A program made the position numbers and the translations under genes. The notes under the pieces were generated by a model. The model did no database searches. It saw nothing but the letters and a program-made list of their open reading frames with translations, and was not told the origin of the DNA. 20,023 bases of DNA from an uncultured Coprococcus sp. (GTDB taxonomy: Bacteria; Bacillota; Clostridia; Lachnospirales; Lachnospiraceae). The stretch covers positions 1 through 20,023 of the forward strand of contig URJI01000054.1 in NCBI GenBank assembly GCA_900548215.1, in the 5' to 3' direction. Shown here in pieces: positions 14,976 to 20,023 of the stretch (position 1 is the stretch's first letter; every line of letters begins with the position of its first letter).

Positions 14976-15099
14976 TTTTTCTAATATAGAGTCGTAAATT
15001 GAAAAACTTAACCACATATCCATCAACATTTTAAAAATTCAATCGAAATATCGTGGCTTCATTTATTTTAATGCGACTAATTTCTTACCCTCCTACATC

Positions 15100-15105
15100 T
15101 ATAAT
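15100..15105 (+). promoter_or_regulatory. Possible -10 element of the spoIIGA-sigE unit
   Basis: TATAAT lies 24 bp before the GTG at 15129. No convincing -35 is found at 17 or 22 bp upstream, and no perfect Spo0A box is visible, so this is a weak call. Confidence 0.3.
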
Positions 15106-15128
15106 TCATAGTGCATTAAATAAAAGAA

Positions 15129-15587
15129 GTGAATTATTTGAACATTCTGACAAATGTATTACTTGGGAAAAAAAATCGTATCACAAATGCCATCGGGTAC
15201 CTGGATACCGGAAACACACTTAAATGCAGCCTGACAGGCAGGCACGTTTCCATAGCAACATACCCTGTTGCCGCAGCTCTGGCAACCACAGAAATGCTGC
15301 CAGTGATAGATAAATATGTAAATGATCCTTCATCCATATGCAGATATCAGAAAACTTTTCCCAAAGGATTGCACCTAATTCCATACAATACCATTTGTTC
15401 CAAAGGACAAATTATGCTGGCCATGGATGCAGATTACATGTTTATAGACACCAGATACATAGAAAAAAATCCATTAATTGGCATAAGTCCAAATACATTT
15501 ACAATACTTCGAACTGACAAATGCATTCTTCTAAATAAAAATAATATGAAACGAGGCCAAAGACATGTTAAACACAATAAGGGGTAA
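15129..15587 (+). CDS. spoIIGA: SpoIIGA, truncated: aspartic protease domain only (152 aa)
   Basis: The protein matches only the C-terminal protease domain of SpoIIGA, the membrane-bound enzyme that removes the pro-sequence of sigma-E. The catalytic Asp is in GYLDTGNTL (residues 23-31). Other family traces are LHLIPYNTICSKGQIMLAMDADYMFID and the C-terminal GISPNTFTILR. Full-length SpoIIGA is about 280-310 residues with five N-terminal membrane helices; these are absent here, and a TAA lies in frame at 15117 just before the start. The start (GTG 15129, or TTG 15138) has no clear ribosome site. It overlaps sigE by 23 bp. It may be a relic or a soluble variant. Placing it next to sigE supports the identity. 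Confidence 0.8.
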   Translation: MNYLNILTNVLLGKKNRITNAIGYLDTGNTLKCSLTGRHVSIATYPVAAALATTEMLPVIDKYVNDPSSICRYQKTFPKGLHLIPYNTICSKGQIMLAMDADYMFIDTRYIEKNPLIGISPNTFTILRTDKCILLNKNNMKRGQRHVKHNKG

Positions 15588-16302
15588 TGATTTTAAATTC
15601 ACAGTTGCAAGTAATCTTTCACTGCTCTCTCTGAAAAATAACAGAGATGTACACTATATCGGAGGTACAGAGGTACTTCCAGCGCCACTAGAACCAGTGG
15701 AAGAAGCAATGGTCATAAACGAACTTACTGAAAACCAGTCCGACGAGGCAAAAAAGCTGCTTATAGAGAGGAATCTGAGGCTTGTGGTGTACATAGCTAA
15801 AAAATTTGACAATACAGGAGTGGGGATCGAGGATCTGATATCAATTGGCACAATAGGACTCATTAAAGCCATAAACACCTTCAGAAATGATAAAAATATC
15901 AAGCTTGCAACGTATGCATCAAGATGTATCGAAAATGAAATACTCATGTTTCTTAGAAGGAACAGCAAACTACGGACTGAAGTATCAATAGATGAACCGC
16001 TAAACGTAGACTGGGACGGCAACGAGCTTCTGCTGTCAGACATATTAGGAACAGATGAGGACATAGTCTATCGTGATCTTGAGACTGAAGTTGACAGAAA
16101 TCTTCTTGACATGGCCATATCCAAACTATGTGAAAAGGAGCGCACCATCATAGAACTTCGATACGGAATAAATACTGTTGAGGGAAAAGAGAAAACCCAG
16201 AAGGAGGTTGCTGACATGCTGGGAATATCCCAATCGTATATATCAAGACTTGAAAAAAGAATAATCAAAAAACTCAAACGTGAGATTATGAAACAGTACT
16301 GA
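15565..16302 (+). CDS. sigE: RNA polymerase sporulation sigma factor SigE (245 aa)
   Basis: Sigma-E directs early mother-cell genes in sporulation. The protein carries an N-terminal pro-sequence of about 30 residues ending before YIGG (31-34), the position where SpoIIGA cuts in Bacillus. Region 2 is nearly identical to known SigE (NLRLVVYIAKKF, IEDLISIGTIGLIKAINTF, IKLATYASRCIENEILMFLRR), followed by EVSIDEPLNVDWDGNELLLSDILG and region 4 (EKTQKEVADMLGISQSYISRLEKRIIKKLKRE). The distinction from SigK rests on the DWDGNELLLSD segment and the adjacent spoIIGA. GAGG lies 8 nt before ATG 15565. No sigG gene follows, unlike the usual spoIIGA-sigE-sigG order; a terminator comes 13 bp after the stop. 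Confidence 0.95.
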   Translation: MLNTIRGNDFKFTVASNLSLLSLKNNRDVHYIGGTEVLPAPLEPVEEAMVINELTENQSDEAKKLLIERNLRLVVYIAKKFDNTGVGIEDLISIGTIGLIKAINTFRNDKNIKLATYASRCIENEILMFLRRNSKLRTEVSIDEPLNVDWDGNELLLSDILGTDEDIVYRDLETEVDRNLLDMAISKLCEKERTIIELRYGINTVEGKEKTQKEVADMLGISQSYISRLEKRIIKKLKREIMKQY

Positions 16303-16314
16303 TCTCTAAAGATG

Positions 16315-16343
16315 AAGTCCTGTGCATCAGGGGCACAGGACTT
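16315..16343. terminator. Terminator-like hairpin between sigE and the convergent small gene
   Basis: AAGTCCTGTGC and GCACAGGACTT form a perfect 11-bp stem with a 7-nt loop, but only TTTATC follows on the plus strand. It sits 13 bp after sigE and 2 bp before the end of the opposite gene, so it probably serves both. Confidence 0.7.
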
Positions 16344-16345
16344 TA

Positions 16346-16567
16346 TCAGTGATGGTATCCAGCCATACATCTCTTGTATTCATCAATCCTGGAAACCAGT
16401 TTATCATGATCCTTTTCTTTTAACTGTCCCTCACCGTAGAACTTTGCCACAAGCTCATCCACCTGCCTTAAAGCCGCATGTGCCAGATCTTTGTAATTGT
16501 TTGCAAGGTTCATGTCAAGTTCATTAAATGCCGATTCTATCTCTTTTTTTACGCTTCTTTTTATCAT
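16346..16567 (-). CDS. Small helical protein of unknown function (73 aa)
   Basis: I do not recognise this family. The protein is charged and predicted helical throughout (IKRSVKKEIESAFNELDMNL, HAALRQVDELVAKFYGEG, KLVSRIDEYKRCMAGYHH), with no membrane segment. ATG 16567 lies 9 nt after GGAGG; a longer frame from 16588 includes that ribosome site and is rejected. It is convergent with sigE and divergent from the tRNA, so it is probably transcribed alone. The strong ribosome site and normal codon use support a real gene. Confidence 0.7.
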   Translation of the reverse strand: MIKRSVKKEIESAFNELDMNLANNYKDLAHAALRQVDELVAKFYGEGQLKEKDHDKLVSRIDEYKRCMAGYHH

Positions 16568-16597
16568 AATACATTGCCTCCACATCACTATTAGCGG

Positions 16598-16626
16598 TTG
16601 ACACTAATTTTTTTATATGTTAAGAT
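16598..16626 (+). promoter_or_regulatory. Promoter of tRNA-Leu
   Basis: Consensus TTGACA (16598-16603) and TAAGAT (16621-16626) with a 17-bp spacer, placing the transcript start about 9 nt before the tRNA. Confidence 0.8.
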
Positions 16627-16641
16627 AACGAATGTTGTAAG

Positions 16642-16725
16642 GCCGGCTTGTCGGAATTGGCAGACGAGGCAGACTCAAAATCTGTTGGTGGCAACATCGT
16701 GCGGGTTCAAGTCCCGCAGCCGGCA
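16642..16725 (+). tRNA. tRNA-Leu (anticodon CAA)
   Basis: The acceptor stem GCCGGCT/AGCCGGC closes with discriminator A at 16725. The anticodon arm is GCAGA-CTCAAAA-TCTGT, giving anticodon CAA, which reads UUG. A long variable arm (TGGTGGCAACATCG region) marks it as class II, and GGGTTCAAGTCCC is the T arm. The CCA end is not encoded. Length is 84 nt. Confidence 0.95.
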
Positions 16726-16745
16726 TTCCTAACTAATTTCATACT

Positions 16746-16790
16746 ATACTAAAAGCCCTCAGGATGACTTATTTACCAGGTTTTTAGTAT
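16746..16790. terminator. Hairpin between the tRNA and the sortase gene
   Basis: ATACTAAAAGCC pairs with GGTTTTTAGTAT (12 positions, one G-U) around a 21-nt loop. It lies 20 bp after the tRNA and 19 bp after the end of the opposite sortase gene and probably ends both, although its U-tract is short on either side. Confidence 0.55.
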
Positions 16791-16808
16791 ATCTTTGTAA
16801 GCCAAAAT

Positions 16809-17639
16809 TCACTTCACTTTTTTTGCTACCACAACAAACCTTCCCTCATCCGTATGTGACGAACATGTTGAAAGTGTGATTAGTTCATCACCGTACTGCG
16901 CACTCTCCTCTATCGTGTATGCAGTATTGCTCTTTGCAAAGTTCACATACTCGTCAAATTCTTCTTTATTATCTGCATTAAAAAATTCATAATAATGATA
17001 GTGATCCACATCACCATCTGCATATATCTGTGCTTTAAAAGCAGCGATAACCTCATATGTTCCAAGTTCATACAATGTATCAAATTCTATTGTGGTGTGC
17101 TCTTTATAGAAATCCTCATTCTGATACTGCAGCAGTTCCCTGAACATTATTCCAGATTTCATATTGTGTCCATATATGAGTACATTAGATGTCCTGTCTG
17201 CAAACGGCCTGCAATGAGAATCTATGAATGGCGTCCCAGGGTCACTCCAATTCTTGTCAAAATCAAGATGAAGATAATACTCATTGTCCTCCGGTGTATA
17301 CATAACCGGATAATCTATAGTCGTTCCATCTATAGTCAACCAGCCGGCCAGATCACTATTCTTCTCATATAGCTTCTCAAAACGTTTTAAGATAGTCACT
17401 GAACTCTTATCATCATTTCCTGACGGCAATGTAATCTTAACATCATTTTCTCCATCTGACACCTGTCCATCATCCATCAGGTCTTTTAAATTATCAAAAT
17501 TATTCTGTGCTGTTCTTGCTACATAGTAATATCGCACAATGTAAGCACCACTTCCTGCCGCAACAAGCAGGAGCACCACGAGGCATATATCAAGTATTAT
17601 ATCCTTGGCGGTCTTTTTCCTTTTATTCTTTTTCCCCAT
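16809..17639 (-). CDS. srtB: Class B sortase (276 aa)
   Basis: Sortases are extracellular, membrane-tethered cysteine transpeptidases that link sorted proteins to the cell wall or join pilins. A basic N-terminus and one membrane helix (residues 13-35, DIILDICLVVLLLVAAGSGAYIV) anchor it. The catalytic set is complete: His158 (IYGHNMKSG), Cys259 (ITLSTC) and Arg267 (EGRFVVVAKK). The long segments DLAGWLTIDGTTIDYPVMYTPEDNEYYL, HLDF and IDSHCRP plus the extra helix before the last strand fit class B. ATG 17639 has GGAGAG 8 nt upstream. No LPxTG/NPQTN substrate gene lies in the window, so the target is elsewhere. Flanked by terminators, it appears to be a single-gene unit. Confidence 0.94.
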   Translation of the reverse strand: MGKKNKRKKTAKDIILDICLVVLLLVAAGSGAYIVRYYYVARTAQNNFDNLKDLMDDGQVSDGENDVKITLPSGNDDKSSVTILKRFEKLYEKNSDLAGWLTIDGTTIDYPVMYTPEDNEYYLHLDFDKNWSDPGTPFIDSHCRPFADRTSNVLIYGHNMKSGIMFRELLQYQNEDFYKEHTTIEFDTLYELGTYEVIAAFKAQIYADGDVDHYHYYEFFNADNKEEFDEYVNFAKSNTAYTIEESAQYGDELITLSTCSSHTDEGRFVVVAKKVK

Positions 17640-17728
17640 CTATAACTCTCCATGTATTATAAAAATCTTCCAGACAACACGTTGAAGCATGTACAGACCA
17701 TAAAAATCAAACTCGATGACTATAACGC

Positions 17729-17762
17729 AAAAGGCTTATGTATTCTCATACAAAAGCCTTTT
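17729..17762. terminator. Intrinsic terminator after the Nudix gene
   Basis: AAAAGGCTT/AAGCCTTTT with an inner TGTAT/ATACA pair forms a strong stem with a 4-nt loop, flanked by A and T runs on both sides. It lies 5 bp after the Nudix stop and can act in both directions. Confidence 0.85.
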
Positions 17763-17767
17763 TTGTC

Positions 17768-18220
17768 TTAATAATACTTCTTGCTTCCCCACAGATTATT
17801 CTTCTTCAGCTCAATATATTCACCGTAAGCCTGTTCAAGTATCTGTTTCTCATTTGGAAATTTTAGAAGGTGGTAGGCTTCATGGTACTTGTAGTAACCG
17901 GAGTCCACAAAATATTCCTCTCTCTGAGGCTTGCTATAATAGCTGTCTGCCATCATGAGATACCAATGAACATCCTTGTTGACAGTGTCAAAAGCAGTAT
18001 TAAATGAATAATTGCTTTTACCAACGTACTTAATTATAGATGCGCTTACACCAGTCTCCTCTTTTACTTCTCTCAGAGCCGTCTCGTCATGTTCTTCACC
18101 TTTCTCGACCGTTCCTTTCGGGAGAACCCATCCTTCGTATTTGTTCTTGTAATTCTTATACAGTAACAATACTTTTCCTCTGAAGATTACCACACCTCCA
18201 CAGCTTGTTGCTTCAATCAC
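17768..18220 (-). CDS. Nudix hydrolase (150 aa, GTG start)
   Basis: The Nudix box is complete: GTVEKGEEHDETALREVKEETGV at residues 36-58 fits GX5EX7REUXEEXGU, so the metal-binding REVKEE helix is intact. The enzyme should hydrolyse a nucleoside diphosphate linked to another group. CGGVVIFRGKVLLLYKN and GWVLPKGTVEKGE resemble MutT/Ap4A hydrolase-type members; the later VHWYLMMADSYYSK segment is like Ap4A-type enzymes, but the substrate is unproven. The start is GTG 18220, supported by GGAGG 7 nt upstream and the absence of an ATG in this part of the frame. It has its own promoter and terminator, so it is transcribed separately from the PBP gene upstream. Confidence 0.92.
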   Translation of the reverse strand: MIEATSCGGVVIFRGKVLLLYKNYKNKYEGWVLPKGTVEKGEEHDETALREVKEETGVSASIIKYVGKSNYSFNTAFDTVNKDVHWYLMMADSYYSKPQREEYFVDSGYYKYHEAYHLLKFPNEKQILEQAYGEYIELKKNNLWGSKKYY

Positions 18221-18313
18221 CGCAATTCCTCCTGTTTTTCTTTAGGTGTGTACCCCAGATTTTCTGCAGATTTGCAGATCATCTGTTTTCTATGGCATTA
18301 AAAACTTGAAAAC

Positions 18314-18342
18314 AGTATATCATATGTCTTTACAATTTTAAA
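18314..18342 (-). promoter_or_regulatory. Promoter of the Nudix hydrolase gene
   Basis: On the minus strand TTTAAA and TATACT are 17 bp apart, and TGA directly before TATACT makes an extended -10. The leader of about 87 nt holds repeated CAGAT words (18256-18290) of no clear role. Confidence 0.6.
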
Positions 18343-18370
18343 GTAAATATAAATGAGTATCAGAATTTGC

Positions 18371-19981
18371 CTATTTCACATAATTATAATAAGTATCAAA
18401 CAGTTGTCTGGCTATATACTTTGCCGATGCACCTGTAGAACTTGCATTTTCAACAATAACACACACAACTATATCCGGATCATCCACATTTGAAAAACCT
18501 ACAAACCATGAATGAGAGTCCATATTTTCATTAAATTCCGCTGTACCAGTCTTTCCCGCAATCGTGTATGATGCATCCGCAAACGCATCCGACGCAGTAC
18601 CATAAGATGTTACACCAAGCATGAGATCCTTAAGTGTGAGGGCATCTGATGCAGATATAATCTTGCCATAAGTCTCAGGTTTAAAAGTCTTCACAAGATT
18701 TCCATCGCAGTTCTCAATTCTATCTATCATATAAGGGGTCATCATCACACCCCCATTTGCTATAGTACTCATGATCATTGCACTGTGAAGAGGCGTAATC
18801 AAAGTATCTCCCTGTCCAATAGCCGTCTGTGGTATATCAGAGTCGTACGAGGTTGCATTCAACTTGAACTGTGATTTCCTATAATAGCCGTCATAAGGCA
18901 GCTCCTTGTTAAAAAGGAATTTCTCGCACAGATCTCTGTAAGACTGTTTGTTCAGGTGCATTCCTATATTTGCAAACGAAGTGTTACACGACTTCGCCAA
19001 GGAATCTGCAAGATCAACTGTTCCGTGAACAGCATAGTCTGAACAGTGTATCTGCACACCATCAAATATATCCTCACCTTCACATTCGTAGGAATACTTC
19101 TTATAATTGTTATTTTCATGTATATATTCCAGTGCTGTCAATATCTTAAATGTGGAACCCGGTGGATAAAGTCCCTGAGTCGCTCTGTTCAAAAGATATG
19201 AACTGTCTGACTCCTGAGATTGCTCAATCACGTTATCTATATCATTTGGATCAAAATCAGGTTTTGATACCATCGCAAGAATTTTACCGGTATCAGGTTC
19301 CATTACAACAACAGCACCGTCATTGTAACCGAGGGCATCATATGCTGCGCTCTGCATAGTCGAATTAAGAGTGCTGATAACGTTGTTTCCTAAGCTCTTC
19401 TCATTCTTAAGCTTATTATATGTCTGTGTTACTATATTCTGGTTTGAGGTCAGCAGATAATATGCCGAACTCATTTCAAGCCCCGCCTGTCCATTACTGT
19501 CATAACCAACAGCATGGGCATATACATTTGCATATGGGTAGTTTCTGTACTCGTTGCCCTCGTCATCCGTCAACGTCTCTGCAAGAATATTGCCATCGCT
19601 GGAAATTATGCTGCCCTTTGTTATCTTCTCAGCATAAAGCGACTGTCTGTCATTGTACGAATTGGCGATAAAAGTACGCGAATCCCTCACCATAAACACA
19701 ATGATATAGGCAAACATACATATAAATATAAGCACAACAAAATAAGTTATGACAAGAACCGGAACATTCTTTTTATCATTCGTCTTCTTGTCAAGGATTC
19801 CATCATTCTCCCCAGAATTCATCTGACTCTGTCCTGTATGTGTCTGCTGCTTTTTTTGATTTTGTACTTTTTTGTTCATCTTTGCCTTCTGTTTTCCTGC
19901 GTTTGCTCTGTTTCCGGCTTTCACTGACGAATGAACTGTTTTCTGACCATTCTGTCTGTCCGGATAATCTCTGCGTGACAT
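18371..19981 (-). CDS. Class B penicillin-binding protein, PbpA/FtsI-like transpeptidase (536 aa)
   Basis: This membrane-anchored transpeptidase cross-links peptidoglycan and is a beta-lactam target. The N-terminal 70 residues are cytoplasmic and rich in Lys, Gln and Asn; a membrane helix follows (about 74-97, VPVLVITYFVVLIFICMFAYIIVF). The non-catalytic N-terminal domain starts RGSI-like (TKGSIISSDGNILAE) and the penicillin-binding domain has SxxK at Ser276-Lys279 (PGSTFKIL), SxN at Ser331-Asn333 (SCNTS) and KTG at 477-479 (AGKTGTAEF). PBP-typical RATQGLYPPGSTFKI is present. ATG 19981 has GGGG 9 nt upstream; GTG 19996 lacks a ribosome site. A partner FtsW/RodA gene may lie beyond the right edge, which is inference from usual gene order. 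Confidence 0.93.
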   Translation of the reverse strand: MSRRDYPDRQNGQKTVHSSVKAGNRANAGKQKAKMNKKVQNQKKQQTHTGQSQMNSGENDGILDKKTNDKKNVPVLVITYFVVLIFICMFAYIIVFMVRDSRTFIANSYNDRQSLYAEKITKGSIISSDGNILAETLTDDEGNEYRNYPYANVYAHAVGYDSNGQAGLEMSSAYYLLTSNQNIVTQTYNKLKNEKSLGNNVISTLNSTMQSAAYDALGYNDGAVVVMEPDTGKILAMVSKPDFDPNDIDNVIEQSQESDSSYLLNRATQGLYPPGSTFKILTALEYIHENNNYKKYSYECEGEDIFDGVQIHCSDYAVHGTVDLADSLAKSCNTSFANIGMHLNKQSYRDLCEKFLFNKELPYDGYYRKSQFKLNATSYDSDIPQTAIGQGDTLITPLHSAMIMSTIANGGVMMTPYMIDRIENCDGNLVKTFKPETYGKIISASDALTLKDLMLGVTSYGTASDAFADASYTIAGKTGTAEFNENMDSHSWFVGFSNVDDPDIVVCVIVENASSTGASAKYIARQLFDTYYNYVK

Positions 19982-20023
19982 TTTTATCAACCCCACTATT
20001 TTCTAATACACATATGCCCTGTA

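Noticed and set aside
14880..15060. Spo0A boxes in the protease-spoIIGA spacer
   Set aside because: Only one-mismatch versions (TGTCGCA, TATCGAA) of TGTCGAA are present, which are expected by chance in this AT-rich DNA.
14864..15128. The DnaA-box spacer as the chromosomal origin oriC
   Set aside because: No dnaA, dnaN, rpmH or gyrB neighbours, no boxes on the opposite strand and no clear AT-rich unwinding 13-mers; flanking genes are a protease and a sporulation locus.
15129..15587. Calling spoIIGA a pseudogene
   Set aside because: The frame is open throughout the protease domain, keeps DTGN and overlaps sigE in the normal way; without relatives I cannot say it is dead, so it is listed as a truncated CDS.
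15654..16064. Minus-strand open frame opposite sigE
   Set aside because: Ser-rich antisense shadow of the highly conserved sigma region 2-3.
18253..18290. Repeated CAGAT words in the Nudix leader as a repeat array or riboswitch
   Set aside because: Only three or four short words, irregular spacing, no known riboswitch consensus.

Overview
The window looks like chromosomal DNA of a Gram-positive, low-to-mid GC anaerobe of the Clostridia, most probably a Lachnospiraceae gut bacterium (Coprococcus/Roseburia/Butyrivibrio-like; genus is inference). Supporting signs: strong GGAGG ribosome sites; an intact SigE sporulation sigma factor; a CspB-like cytoplasmic subtilase; a two-FeoA ferrous iron operon ending in a FeoB-associated Cys-rich peptide; a class B sortase; and a purine pathway using a stand-alone AICAR transformylase plus a PurO-type IMP cyclohydrolase. 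Most genes lie on the minus strand. I see no insertion sequence, prophage or CRISPR array; the region reads as core genome with some unusual regulation.

Layout. 1-4960 (minus) is a probable operon read from right to left: TPR membrane protein, RelQ-type small alarmone synthetase, RsmF-like rRNA m5C methyltransferase, a short-chain dehydrogenase whose start overlaps the methyltransferase stop (ATGA), a small membrane protein, and the N-terminal part of an RluA-family pseudouridine synthase that runs off the left edge. Two nested hairpins sit just upstream of the alarmone synthetase start. 5061-7316 (minus) is a purine unit: promoter, ZTP (pfl) riboswitch with an overlapping intrinsic terminator, IMP cyclohydrolase (purO-like), AICAR transformylase (purH C-terminal half) and a terminator. 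These two enzymes perform the last two steps to IMP, and the riboswitch senses ZMP/ZTP, the substrate pool of the second gene.

7331-11434 is an iron-uptake island. Divergent promoters drive feoA-feoA-feoB-(FeoB-associated peptide) on the minus strand and a short DtxR-family repressor on the plus strand. Three copies of the operator TTAG-N6-CTAA lie over the feoA promoter, between the second feoA and feoB, and just downstream of the repressor promoter, suggesting one autoregulated iron circuit. FeoB has a long acidic insert between its first transmembrane segments. A bidirectional terminator closes the island.

11446-13035 (minus) is pssA-psd, the phosphatidylserine to phosphatidylethanolamine pathway. 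13139-14848 (minus) is an S8 protease with an intact triad and no signal peptide. Diverging from it is a sporulation locus: an N-terminally truncated SpoIIGA containing only the aspartic protease domain, overlapping an intact sigE with a pro-sequence; sigG does not follow. The spacer between the protease and spoIIGA carries four consensus DnaA boxes in 58 bp, all in the same orientation.

16346-20023 holds a small unknown protein, tRNA-Leu(CAA) with a strong promoter, a class B sortase, a GTG-started Nudix hydrolase and a class B penicillin-binding transpeptidase with a long Lys/Gln-rich cytoplasmic tail.

The most notable observations are the DnaA-box cluster beside a degraded spoIIGA-sigE locus, the three-site Feo/DtxR circuit, and the hairpin element ahead of relQ.
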